DNA from: Sphingomonas bacterium
Lineage (GTDB): Bacteria; Pseudomonadota; Alphaproteobacteria; Sphingomonadales; Sphingomonadaceae
NCBI RefSeq assembly: GCF_903642285.1
Contig: NZ_CAHJWJ010000013.1
Coordinates: 1-64,000 of the forward strand
Length of the DNA stretch: 64,000 nucleotides
Direction: 5' to 3'
Shown: positions 17,634-26,235 of the stretch, one piece after another
How the letters are laid out: the number at the start of each line of letters is the position of its first letter
Position numbering within the stretch: position 1 is the first letter of the stretch
Notes under the pieces: generated by a model
Database searches by the model: none
Told to the model about the DNA's origin: nothing
What the model saw: the letters and a program-made list of their open reading frames with translations, nothing else
Made by a program: the position numbers and the translations under genes

Positions 17634-18800
17634 ATGCGCGACGCCCCCCCGACTGCCGCCGACGTCATCGATCAGGCCGACGAATATGTCGAGCTTGCCG
17701 CCGACCTGCTGCCGCTCGATGCCTGGCACCGCGCGCACGGTGCGCGGATGGTGCAGTTTGCCGGCTATGAGATGCCGATCCAGTATGACGGCATCATGGC
17801 CGAGCATGTGTGGACGCGCGAATCCGCCGGGCTGTTCGATGTCAGCCATATGGGCCAGCTGGTGTTTTCGGGCGAAGGCGCGGCACGGGCGCTGGAGAGC
17901 GTGTTGCCCGGCGATATCACCGGGCTGGGCGAGGGGCGGATGCGCTATTCGCTGCTGCTCGGCAGCGGCGGAGGGATCCTAGACGACCTGATGGTCACGC
18001 GGCGTGGCGATGCGTTCTACGTCGTCGTCAACGGCGCGACCAAATATGACGATATCGCCTATCTGCTCGACGCGCTACCCGACGGTGTCACGATGAACCT
18101 GATGGACGACCAGGCGCTGATCGCGGTGCAGGGACCCAAGGCGGTCGACGCGCTGGCGCGGATCGTGCCCGGCGTGGCGGCGCTGACCTTCATGACGGCG
18201 GCGGCGTTCGACTGGAACGGCGCGGTGCTGTGGATCAGCCGGTCGGGCTATACCGGCGAAGACGGGTTCGAGATATCGGTGCCGGCGGACAATGTCGTCG
18301 CGCTCGCCGATGCGCTGCTCGGCGAACCCGAAGTGAAACCGGTCGGCCTCGGCGCGCGCGACTCGCTGCGGCTGGAGGCAGGGCTGCCGCTTTACGGCCA
18401 TGACCTCGATCCGGATATCACCCCGGTGATGGCCGATCTGGGCTTCGCATTGTCGAAGCGTCGCCGTGAGGCTGGCGATTTCGCCGGCGCGGCGCGCATC
18501 CTTGCCGAACGGGACGCGGGGCCGGTCGTCAAGCGCGTCGGGCTGTTGATCGACGGTCGGCAGCCGGTGCGCGAGGACGCGGCGGTCGTCGACGAAGAGG
18601 ACAGCACCGTCGGCAAGGTGACCTCGGGCGGCTTCGCGCCAACCGTCGGTGCCCCGATCGCGATGGCCTATGTACCCGCCGCGATGGCTGCGCCCGGTAC
18701 CCGTATCCGCCTGGTACAGCGCGGGAAGGTCCACATGGCGACCGTCACCGCGATGCCCTTCGTTCCCCATCGCTATGTCCGCGCAGGAGGCAAATCATGA
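17634..18800 (+). CDS. gcvT: glycine cleavage system aminomethyltransferase (T protein)
   Basis: Transfers the methylene group from the aminomethyl-lipoyl H protein to tetrahydrofolate, releasing ammonia. 388 residues from the ATG at 17634; the frame is open further upstream through the riboswitch, which should be ignored. GGAGACGGA lies just before the start. Motifs: [68 protein letters not shown] and the C-terminal barrel [21 protein letters not shown]. It carries a short N-terminal extension relative to E. coli. It overlaps gcvH by four bases. Confidence 0.97.
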   Translation: MRDAPPTAADVIDQADEYVELAADLLPLDAWHRAHGARMVQFAGYEMPIQYDGIMAEHVWTRESAGLFDVSHMGQLVFSGEGAARALESVLPGDITGLGEGRMRYSLLLGSGGGILDDLMVTRRGDAFYVVVNGATKYDDIAYLLDALPDGVTMNLMDDQALIAVQGPKAVDALARIVPGVAALTFMTAAAFDWNGAVLWISRSGYTGEDGFEISVPADNVVALADALLGEPEVKPVGLGARDSLRLEAGLPLYGHDLDPDITPVMADLGFALSKRRREAGDFAGAARILAERDAGPVVKRVGLLIDGRQPVREDAAVVDEEDSTVGKVTSGGFAPTVGAPIAMAYVPAAMAAPGTRIRLVQRGKVHMATVTAMPFVPHRYVRAGGKS

Positions 18801-19168
18801 GCCGTTACTTCACGCAAGACCATGAATGGATCGACGTCGAGGGCGGGACCGGCACCGTCGGGATCAGCGAATATGCGCAGAGCCAGCTGGGCGACATCGT
18901 GTTCGTCGCCGTGCCCGAGGAGGGCAAGCAGCTGGCCAGGGGCGACGAGGCGGCGGTGGTCGAATCGGTCAAGGCGGCGTCCGACGTCTATTCGCCGGTG
19001 TCGGGCACGGTCATCGAGGGCAATGCCGCGCTGGCCGACGAACCCGCGCTGGTGAACACCGATCCGGAAGCGGGGGGGTGGTTCTACAAGATCACGCTGA
19101 CCGATGTGAGCGAGCTTGGCGCGCTGATGGACGAAGCCGCCTACGCGGCCTTCGTCGCGAAGTTGTAA
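18797..19168 (+). CDS. gcvH: glycine cleavage system H protein
   Basis: Lipoyl carrier that shuttles the aminomethyl group between P, T and L proteins. 123 residues, the normal size. It starts [15 protein letters not shown], followed by [20 protein letters not shown], and the lipoylation site ESVKAASD with Lys59. The ATG at 18797 overlaps the gcvT stop. An inverted repeat (19176-19283) follows directly and could lower read-through into gcvPA. Confidence 0.98.
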   Translation: MSRYFTQDHEWIDVEGGTGTVGISEYAQSQLGDIVFVAVPEEGKQLARGDEAAVVESVKAASDVYSPVSGTVIEGNAALADEPALVNTDPEAGGWFYKITLTDVSELGALMDEAAYAAFVAKL

Positions 19169-19175
19169 CTTAGTT

Positions 19176-19283
19176 CGTCATGCCGGGCTCGTCCCGGCAT
19201 CCATCGTGCCGCGAGGTCGGGGCAAGAGGCTCTGGCGTTCGACGATGCCGCGCGATGGACCCCGGCACGAGGCCGGGCTGACG
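19176..19283. repeat. long inverted repeat within the gcv operon
   Basis: CGTCATGCCGGGCTCGTCCCGG and CATCCATCG on the left face CGATGGA and CCCGGCACGAGGCCGGGCTGACG on the right, an imperfect stem about 108 bp across. It lies between gcvH and gcvPA, ending 30 bp before the gcvPA start. Confidence 0.75.
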
Positions 19284-19313
19284 GAGGATCGTTTGGCCCG
19301 AGGCCGGAGAAAC

Positions 19314-20675
19314 ATGTTGCGCTATCTGCCCCTTACCCAGCCCGACCGCGACGCGATGCTCAGCGTCGTCGGCGTGTCTTCGATCGACGACCTGTTCGTC
19401 GACGTCCCCGAATCCGCCCGCCTGCCCGGCCCCATCGCCGGCCTGCCCAACCACGCGTCGGAAATGGCGGTGGAGCGGCACATGACCGCGCTCGCGCGCA
19501 AGAACCTGACCGCGGGCGAGGTGCCGTTCTTCCTCGGCTGCGGCGCGTACAAGCATCACGTGCCTGCCAGCGTCGACCATCTGATCCAGCGCGGCGAGTT
19601 CCTGACCGCCTATACGCCCTATCAGCCCGAGATCGCGCAGGGCACGCTGCAGATGCTGTTCGAATTCCAGACGCAGGTCGCGCGGCTGCTCGGCACCGAC
19701 GTCGCCAACGCATCGATGTACGACGGATCGACCGCGTGCTGGGAAGCGATCGGGATGGCGCGGCGGATCACGAAGCGTGGGCGTGCGATCCTGTCGTCGG
19801 GGCTGCACCCCCATTACGTGTCGGTCGCGAAGACGATGGCGAAATATACCGGCGACGTGCTCGACACGACCGCGCCGTGGCTGGTGCCCGCCATGGACGT
19901 CGACCGGCTGATCGAGAAGATCGATGACGATACCAGCTGCGTCGTCGTCCAATATCCCGACATCCTGGGCCGTATCGCCGACCTGACCGAGCTGGCCGCG
20001 GCGTGTCACGCGAAGAAGGCGCTGCTGATCGCGGTCGTCACCGAACCCGTCGCGATGGGTGCACTGAAATCGCCGGGCGAGATGGATGCGGACATCGTCG
20101 TCGGCGAAGGGCAGTCGCTGGGGGTCGGTCTTCAGTTCGGCGGCCCCTATGTCGGGCTGTTCGGGTGCAAGGACAAATATGTCCGCCAGATGCCGGGACG
20201 GCTGTGCGGCGAGACGGTGGATGCGGACGGTCGCCGCGGCTTCGTGCTGACGCTGTCGACGCGCGAACAGCATATCCGGCGCGAGAAGGCGACGAGCAAC
20301 ATCTGCACGAACAGCGGCCTGTGCGCGCTGGCGTTCTCGATCCATATGACGCTGCTGGGCGAGGCGGGGTTGCGGCGGCTGGCGGGGATCAATCACGCAG
20401 GGGCGTGCCGTGCGGCGGAGCGGCTGGCGCAGGTGCCGGGGGTCGAGCTGGTCAATGAAGGCTTCTTCAACGAATTCACGCTGAAGTTGCCCGTCGAAGC
20501 GCGGCCGGTCGTTCGCGCGCTGGCCGATCAGGGGATATTAGCGGGGGTGTCGCTCGGCCGGCTCTATCCCGACGAGGCGGCGCTCGCGAACGGACTTGTC
20601 GTCGCGGTGACGGAAACGACGGCGACGGAGGATGTCGAGGCACTGGCGTCCGCATTGACGGACGCGCTGGCATGA
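19314..20675 (+). CDS. gcvPA: glycine dehydrogenase (decarboxylating) subunit 1
   Basis: N-terminal half of the glycine decarboxylase (P protein), which in this lineage is split into two genes. It pairs with GcvPB and lacks the PLP lysine. 453 residues from the ATG at 19314, preceded by GGAGA. It begins MLRYLPLTQPDRDAML, with conserved FLGCGAYKHHVPASV, FLTAYTPYQPEIAQGTLQ, FEFQTQVARLLG, SMYDGSTA, GEGQSLG and STREQHIRREKATSNICTNSGLCAL. It belongs to the gcv operon downstream of gcvH. Confidence 0.97.
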   Translation: MLRYLPLTQPDRDAMLSVVGVSSIDDLFVDVPESARLPGPIAGLPNHASEMAVERHMTALARKNLTAGEVPFFLGCGAYKHHVPASVDHLIQRGEFLTAYTPYQPEIAQGTLQMLFEFQTQVARLLGTDVANASMYDGSTACWEAIGMARRITKRGRAILSSGLHPHYVSVAKTMAKYTGDVLDTTAPWLVPAMDVDRLIEKIDDDTSCVVVQYPDILGRIADLTELAAACHAKKALLIAVVTEPVAMGALKSPGEMDADIVVGEGQSLGVGLQFGGPYVGLFGCKDKYVRQMPGRLCGETVDADGRRGFVLTLSTREQHIRREKATSNICTNSGLCALAFSIHMTLLGEAGLRRLAGINHAGACRAAERLAQVPGVELVNEGFFNEFTLKLPVEARPVVRALADQGILAGVSLGRLYPDEAALANGLVVAVTETTATEDVEALASALTDALA

Positions 20676-20873
20676 CGGGGGTGGTTCCAATGTTGGAAAA
20701 ACCATGCTTCGTGACCGGCATGCCCGCGCTCGCATCCGACCGGCCGAATGCCCCTTTCCGCGGTGGCGTGGCGCGTCTTTCGGAAAGACGCACGCACGCC
20801 TCCACTTCCTCCACTTCCAGTTTTTGCAATCGTCGCACGCAGCGTGCGGCATCGATCGGAAAGCGTTGATCCG

Positions 20874-22511
20874 ATGGCATTAAATCAGAGCGGCTGGCGG
20901 CCCGAAATGTCGTCGGACGGCCGAGCGACCGCCTCCACTTCCACCGGCAACAAGGCGCTGATGCTGGAGGAGGCGCTGATCTTCGAGATCGGCGACTCCG
21001 ACACGACGGGCGTGGATTTCGATTTCCCCGGAGCTCCTGCGAACGCAGGAGCACCGGGTTCCGAGGGTGGCGCGCGTGGCCCCGGGTTCCTGCGTTCGCA
21101 GGAACACAAGCTGGGCTCGCTCGCCCGCACCGCCCCCATCGGCCTCCCCGGGCTCTCCGAACCGGAAACCGTCCGCCACTACACCCGCCTGTCGCGCCAG
21201 AATTACGGCATCGACCTGGGCTTCTTCCCACTCGGCAGCTGCACGATGAAGCACAACCCGCGCCTCAACGAGAAGATGGCGCGGCTGCCGGGGTTCGCCG
21301 ACGTGCATCCGCTCCAGCCGGTCGATACGGTGCAGGGTGCGCTGGATGTCATCAATCAGCTTGCGGTGTGGCTGATCAAACTCACTGGCATGCACGGTGT
21401 GGCAATGACACCCAAGGCGGGCGCGCATGGCGAACTGTGCGGTATCCTTTGCATCAAGGCGGCGCTGGAAGCGCGCGGCGAGGGACACCGCAAGGTCATC
21501 TTGGTGCCCGAAAGCGCGCATGGCACCAACCCCGCCACCGCTGCCTTCGCCGGGTATACCGTCGAGGACATCCCGGCGACGCCTGAAGGCCGGGTCGACA
21601 CCGCCGCGCTCAAGGCGCGGCTTGGGCCGGACGTCGCAGGCGTCATGATTACCAACCCGAATACCTGCGGGCTGTTCGAGCGCGACATGAAGGCGATCTC
21701 GGACGCGGTCCATGCGGCGGGCGGCTATGTCTATTGCGACGGCGCGAATTTCAACGCGATCGTCGGTCGCGTCCGGCCCGGCGACCTCGGCATCGACGCG
21801 ATGCACATCAACCTGCACAAGACGTTCTCCACCCCGCATGGCGGCGGCGGTCCGGGTTCGGGGCCGGTGGTCCTGTCGGAAGCGCTGTCGCCTTATGGTC
21901 CGCTGCCCTTCACCGAGCGCTTCGCGGACGGGCACATCACGCTGGTCGAGGAGGAAACGGTCGGCGATCGCCACCCGCGCAGCTTCGGGCGGATGAGCGC
22001 GTTCCACGGCCAGATGGGGATGTTCACCCGCGCGCTGACCTACATCCTCAGCCACGGCGCGGACGGGCTCCGGCAAGTGGCCGAGGACGCGGTGCTGAAC
22101 GCGAACTATGTCCTGCGGTCGCTCGACGACACGCTCGATGCCCCGTTCGGGGGCAGCGGACCGTGCATGCACGAGGCTTTGTTCTCCGACGCTGGCCTCG
22201 CCGATGGCTTCTCGACGATCGACATCGCCAAGGGGCTGATCGACGAGGGATTCCATCCGATGACGATGTACTTCCCGCTCGTCGTCCACGGCGCGATGCT
22301 GATCGAACCGACCGAGACCGAGAGCAAGGCGGCGCTCGATCAGTTCATCGCCGCGCTGCGATCGGTGGCGGAGCGTGCCAAGGCGGGCGACCGGGCGCTG
22401 AAATCGGCACCGCATTTCGCGCCGCGCAGCCGCCTCGACGAGACGCTGGCGGCACGCAAGCCGCTGCTGGTCTGGAAGGAGGCGGTGCCGGTCGCCGAGG
22501 CTGCCGAATAA
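20874..22511 (+). CDS. gcvPB: glycine dehydrogenase (decarboxylating) subunit 2
   Basis: PLP-bearing half of the glycine decarboxylase. 545 residues from the ATG at 20874; the open frame continues upstream but the conserved start is ALNQSGWRPEM. The PLP lysine is Lys316 in HINLHKTFSTPHGGGGPG. Other conserved points are FFPLGSCTMKHNPRLNE, PKAGAHGELCG, ESAHGTNPATA and NPNTCGLFE. Residues about 52-78 (around APANAGAPGSEGG...FLRSQEHK) are encoded by a palindromic repeat inserted in the N-terminal region. A 198-bp spacer with a TCCACTTCCTCCACTTCC motif separates it from gcvPA. Confidence 0.96.
   Translation: MALNQSGWRPEMSSDGRATASTSTGNKALMLEEALIFEIGDSDTTGVDFDFPGAPANAGAPGSEGGARGPGFLRSQEHKLGSLARTAPIGLPGLSEPETVRHYTRLSRQNYGIDLGFFPLGSCTMKHNPRLNEKMARLPGFADVHPLQPVDTVQGALDVINQLAVWLIKLTGMHGVAMTPKAGAHGELCGILCIKAALEARGEGHRKVILVPESAHGTNPATAAFAGYTVEDIPATPEGRVDTAALKARLGPDVAGVMITNPNTCGLFERDMKAISDAVHAAGGYVYCDGANFNAIVGRVRPGDLGIDAMHINLHKTFSTPHGGGGPGSGPVVLSEALSPYGPLPFTERFADGHITLVEEETVGDRHPRSFGRMSAFHGQMGMFTRALTYILSHGADGLRQVAEDAVLNANYVLRSLDDTLDAPFGGSGPCMHEALFSDAGLADGFSTIDIAKGLIDEGFHPMTMYFPLVVHGAMLIEPTETESKAALDQFIAALRSVAERAKAGDRALKSAPHFAPRSRLDETLAARKPLLVWKEAVPVAEAAE
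21033..21105. repeat. palindromic repeat inserted in frame in gcvPB
   Basis: Two hairpins, GCTCCTGCGAACGCAGGAGC (21033-21052) and GTTCCTGCGTTCGCAGGAAC (21086-21105), are near mirror images of each other, and their inner flanks CACCGGG and CCCGGG also pair. The whole unit is translated without a stop. Confidence 0.85.
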
Positions 22512-22553
22512 CCTTTCCTACACTGTGTCGGTCGTCTAACACACGGTCGGGGA

Positions 22554-23087
22554 ATGGCCGGGGATGAGCGATATATGGGCGGGCAAGCGGTACAGCCGAA
22601 CGGACTGATGCAATATGTGATCCCGATCGCGGTCATCGCCATCGTGTTCCTGATCCGCGGTCGCCAGATGACCCGGATGCGACGGCTGAAGCTGGAGCAA
22701 TTGTGGATCGTGCCGGCGATCTACCTCGTCATCGTCGCCGCGGTGTTCGCAACCACGCCGCCGACGGCGAAAGGCTGGCTGGCGGCGGTCGTCGCGCTTG
22801 CGGTGGGTGCCGTGCTCGGCTGGCAGCGCGGACGCCTGATGGCGATCCATGTCGATCCGGAAACGCATAGCCTCAGCCAGCGGGCATCGCCGCTCGCCAT
22901 GCTGTTCCTCTTCGCGATCGTCCTGGTCAGGATGGCGGCGCAGAGCGAGGGGCGGGCAATGCACCTGGATGTCCAGCTGGTGACCGATGCGGCGTTGGCG
23001 CTGGCGCTCGGCAATTTCGCGGTGACGCGGCTGGAGATGTACCTTCGCGGCAAGCGTCTGCTGGCGGCGGTGCGGGCGAACCGCTAA
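22554..23087 (+). CDS. CcdC/DUF1453-like membrane protein
   Basis: A 177-residue integral membrane protein with four to five hydrophobic segments: about 19-35 (MQYVIPIAVIAIVFLI), 50-66 (LWIVPAIYLVIVAAVFA), 73-88, 112-127 and 140-155. The motif RGRQMTRMRRLKLEQLWIVPA and a cytosolic DPETHSLSQRASPLAM loop resemble the DUF1453/CcdC group, whose Bacillus member was linked to cytochrome c maturation; the function here is unknown. The start could instead be the ATG at 22575. It sits 11 bp before proS on the same strand. Confidence 0.78.
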   Translation: MAGDERYMGGQAVQPNGLMQYVIPIAVIAIVFLIRGRQMTRMRRLKLEQLWIVPAIYLVIVAAVFATTPPTAKGWLAAVVALAVGAVLGWQRGRLMAIHVDPETHSLSQRASPLAMLFLFAIVLVRMAAQSEGRAMHLDVQLVTDAALALALGNFAVTRLEMYLRGKRLLAAVRANR

Positions 23088-23098
23088 GCGCGAGCGCC

Positions 23099-24634
23099 AT
23101 GGCCATCAAGCACGCGCTCCCCGTCACCCGCCAGGCCGATTTCGCCGCCTGGTACCAGTCCGTCATCGCCGAGGCCGATCTGGCCGAAGAATCGGGGGTG
23201 CGCGGCTGCATGATCATCAGGCCCTGGGGCTATGGCATCTGGGAACGCATCCAGCGTCTGCTCGACGACCGGATCAAGGCGACGGGGCACGAGAATTGCT
23301 ATTTCCCGCTCTTCATTCCGCTGTCCTATTTCGAGAAGGAGGCGGAGCATGTCGAGGGGTTCGCCAAGGAAATGGCGGTGGTCACGCACCACCGGCTGAT
23401 CGCGGACGGCAAGGGTGGCCTGACCCCCGACCCCAGCGCGAAGCTTGAGGAGCCGCTCGTCGTCCGGCCGACCAGCGAGACCGTGATCGGCACTGCATTC
23501 GCGCGTTGGGTGCAGTCCTGGCGCGATCTGCCGGTGCTCATCAACCAATGGGCCAACGTCGTGCGCTGGGAAATGCGGACGCGGATGTTCCTGCGGACGT
23601 CCGAATTTCTCTGGCAGGAGGGACATACCGCGCACGCCTCCGCCGACGAGGCCCGCGAAGAGACGCTGAAGATGCTCGAGGTCTACCGCTCCTTCGCGGA
23701 GGACTGCCTGGCGCTGCCCGTCGTGGCCGGCGAGAAGCCGGAGAACGAGCGCTTTCCCGGCGCGGTCGCGACCTATTCGATCGAGGCGATGATGCAGGAT
23801 GGCAAGGCGCTCCAGTCGGGCACCTCGCATTTCCTCGGCACCAATTTCGCGACCGCGCAGGGCATCCGCTTCCAGAACGCGGCTGGCGAACTGGAATTGG
23901 CGAATACCACGAGCTGGGGCGTGTCGACGCGGATGATCGGCGGGGTCATCATGGTGCACGGCGACGATGACGGCCTGCGTGTGCCGCCGCTCGTCGCGCC
24001 GTGGCAGGTCGTGATCGTCCCGATGCTGCGCGAGCAGCCCGAGGACGAGGCGATCGTCGCCTATTGCAAGGATTTGCGCGAGGAACTGGGCCGGCGGTCG
24101 GCGTTCGGCGAACCGATACGCGCCTTGCTGGACCTGAAGCCCGCCAAGGCCGCCACCAAGCGCTGGGGCTGGGTGAAGAAGGGTGCGCCGATCGTGATCG
24201 AGGTCGGTGGCCGCGACATGGCGGGCGGCGCGGTGTCGGTCATCCGACGCGACCGGTTGTACCGGGACGACGGGAAGCTCGACAGCATGGTCGTGCCGCG
24301 CGGCGACTTCACCGCGGACGTGCCGGCCATGCTGGAATCGATCCAGACGGTGCTGCACGCACAGGCGACCGATCGGCTGAAGGCCAACATCGCGCCCGTC
24401 GACGACTGGGCGGGGATCGCGGCGCTGTTCGCGGAAGGCCACGCCAATCCGGGTTGGGCCGATGTCCGCTGGGCGAAGCCGACGGGCGCGGCGTTGGATG
24501 CGGTGGTCGAACGACTGAAGGCGTTGAAGCTGACGATCCGCAACGCGCCGATGGGTCAGGGCAAGACCCAGGGCGAATGCATCTTCACCGGCGAACCGGC
24601 GGTGGAGCGGGTGTTGATCGGGCGGTCTTACTGA
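23099..24634 (+). CDS. proS: prolyl-tRNA synthetase, archaeal/eukaryotic (type 3) form
   Basis: Charges tRNA-Pro with proline. The 511-residue protein lacks the inserted editing domain of the E. coli form (570 residues) and begins KHALPVTRQADFAAWYQSVI like the eukaryote/archaeal type. Class II motifs: motif 1 GCMIIRPWGYGIWERIQ, motif 2 NQWANVVRWEMRTRMFLRTSEFLWQEGHTAH, and motif 3 TSWGVSTRMIGGVIMVHGDDDGLRVPP. The C-terminus holds the anticodon-binding domain and ends ERVLIGRSY, a typical type 3 terminus. No strong ribosome-binding site is visible before the ATG at 23099. Confidence 0.95.
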   Translation: MAIKHALPVTRQADFAAWYQSVIAEADLAEESGVRGCMIIRPWGYGIWERIQRLLDDRIKATGHENCYFPLFIPLSYFEKEAEHVEGFAKEMAVVTHHRLIADGKGGLTPDPSAKLEEPLVVRPTSETVIGTAFARWVQSWRDLPVLINQWANVVRWEMRTRMFLRTSEFLWQEGHTAHASADEAREETLKMLEVYRSFAEDCLALPVVAGEKPENERFPGAVATYSIEAMMQDGKALQSGTSHFLGTNFATAQGIRFQNAAGELELANTTSWGVSTRMIGGVIMVHGDDDGLRVPPLVAPWQVVIVPMLREQPEDEAIVAYCKDLREELGRRSAFGEPIRALLDLKPAKAATKRWGWVKKGAPIVIEVGGRDMAGGAVSVIRRDRLYRDDGKLDSMVVPRGDFTADVPAMLESIQTVLHAQATDRLKANIAPVDDWAGIAALFAEGHANPGWADVRWAKPTGAALDAVVERLKALKLTIRNAPMGQGKTQGECIFTGEPAVERVLIGRSY

Positions 24635-24713
24635 GCGCCGGTCCTGTTGGGCATCGGGCAGGGTGCCGGCCATTCGCGCGGCATCACGGTCGCCGAAGAC
24701 CGCGAAGCGCCGG

Positions 24714-26195
24714 TCAGCCGGGGTACGTCGCGTTCCACCAGGCCGCGAATGCCGCGCGCTCGGCGGACGTCATGTGCAGCCCGAGCTTGGATCGCCGCAT
24801 CAGGACATCGTCCGCCGCGCGCGCCCATTCGCGATCATGCATCCAGCGCGCCTCGATCTCGGTCAATCCGGCGGCGAAGGCGCGGCCCATGCCGGCCTCG
24901 TCGGTGACGCCTGCGAGCATCCGCCGCAGCATAGACCCATAGGCGCGCGCCATCCGTTCGCTGCGCTGGGTGCCGAGACATGGCCAAGTCCGGCGAACCT
25001 CGCCCAGAAACACGGCGAAGGGCGCGATATCGCCGCCGGGGAATATCCGGCCTCGAGTCGTCCGCCGGGCCGATCGACCGAGCGTCGGCGCAAGCTTGCC
25101 GATCGCCTCCTCCGCCAGATGGCGCGCCGTGGTGATCTTGCCGCCGAACACGGACAACAGGGGCGGGCCGTTGGTATCGAGTTCCAGCACGTAATCGCGC
25201 GTCACCGCCCGCGCCTCGCTCGCGCCGTCGTCGTAGAGCGGTCGCACGCCGGACCAGGTCGAGGTTACGTCGCCGGGGGCGACCTGCCGAACGAAATGCT
25301 GGTTCACCGCGTCGCACAGATACGCGATCTCGTCGGCGTCGATCACCGCATCCTCCGGGCGATCGACGGGGATGTCGGTGGTGCCGATCTCGGTCGAGTC
25401 GCCCAGATACGGGATCGCGAACACGATCCGCCGGTCGGGGAGTTGCAGGATATAGGCGTGGTCGCCGTCGTACAGTCTTGGCACGACGATGTGGCTGCCC
25501 TTGACCAGTCGTACCCCGGCCTCGGCATTCACGCCCAACCGCCCGAGCAGCGCAGCGACCCAGGGGCCGGCGGCGTTCACGATCGCGCGCGCGGTGACGT
25601 CGTCGCCGTCGGACAGCGTCGCGCGCCAGATGCTGCCGTCTCGACGCGCGGACTCCAGCGCGGTGCCGACGCGAATGTCCGCGCCATTGTCCGCCGCATC
25701 GATCGCGTTAAGCAGCGTCAGCCGCGAATCGTCGACGAACGCGTCCGAATATACGAAGCCGCGCGCGCCGCCTTTCAACGGCGCGGTAAAGGCGGTATCG
25801 TTTTTGCGGAGCGAGCGCGATCGTTTCAGCGTCATCCGGCCGCCCAGCATATCGTAGAAATACAACCCCAGCCGAACCATCCCCCATGGCCGCACCGCAT
25901 TTTCGTGCGGCAGGACGAAGCGCAACGGGCGGATGACGTGCGGCGCGGCCGTCACCAGCCGCTCGCGCTCCCGCAACGCCTCCGCCACGAGTTTGAAGTC
26001 GTAATATTCGAGGTAGCGCAGGCCGCCATGGATCAGCTTGGTCGAGGCGGATGATGTCGCGCCCGCAAGGTCGCCTTGCTCCACCAGCAGGACCGACAGC
26101 CCGTTCAGGACCGCCTCGCGCGCGATCGCCGCGCCGTTGATGCCGCCACCGACGATAAGCAGGTCGTACGTCGCCATTGTCATGTGATCGTTCAT
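24714..26195 (-). CDS. glpD: aerobic glycerol-3-phosphate dehydrogenase
   Basis: FAD enzyme at the inner membrane that oxidises glycerol-3-phosphate to dihydroxyacetone phosphate and passes electrons to quinone. 493 residues, normal for GlpD. Motifs: YDLLIVGGGINGAAIAREA (FAD Rossmann), GATSSASTKLIHGGLRYLEYYDFKLV (family signature), VNAAGPWV, and GGKITTARHLAEEA near the C-terminal domain. Starts at 26195, 26183 or 26177 are all in frame; the last begins MATYDLLIVGGG and is close to the usual family start. No glpF or glpK lies nearby. Confidence 0.96.
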   Translation of the reverse strand: MNDHMTMATYDLLIVGGGINGAAIAREAVLNGLSVLLVEQGDLAGATSSASTKLIHGGLRYLEYYDFKLVAEALRERERLVTAAPHVIRPLRFVLPHENAVRPWGMVRLGLYFYDMLGGRMTLKRSRSLRKNDTAFTAPLKGGARGFVYSDAFVDDSRLTLLNAIDAADNGADIRVGTALESARRDGSIWRATLSDGDDVTARAIVNAAGPWVAALLGRLGVNAEAGVRLVKGSHIVVPRLYDGDHAYILQLPDRRIVFAIPYLGDSTEIGTTDIPVDRPEDAVIDADEIAYLCDAVNQHFVRQVAPGDVTSTWSGVRPLYDDGASEARAVTRDYVLELDTNGPPLLSVFGGKITTARHLAEEAIGKLAPTLGRSARRTTRGRIFPGGDIAPFAVFLGEVRRTWPCLGTQRSERMARAYGSMLRRMLAGVTDEAGMGRAFAAGLTEIEARWMHDREWARAADDVLMRRSKLGLHMTSAERAAFAAWWNATYPG

Positions 26196-26235
26196 AGCGG
26201 GTGACGTCCGCTGCGCGAAACCCTATCTCCGGGCG

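Noticed and set aside
24628..24828. 66-codon minus-strand frame after glpD
   Set aside because: Arg-rich, overlaps the proS end and the glpD end, no ribosome-binding site, no family pattern.
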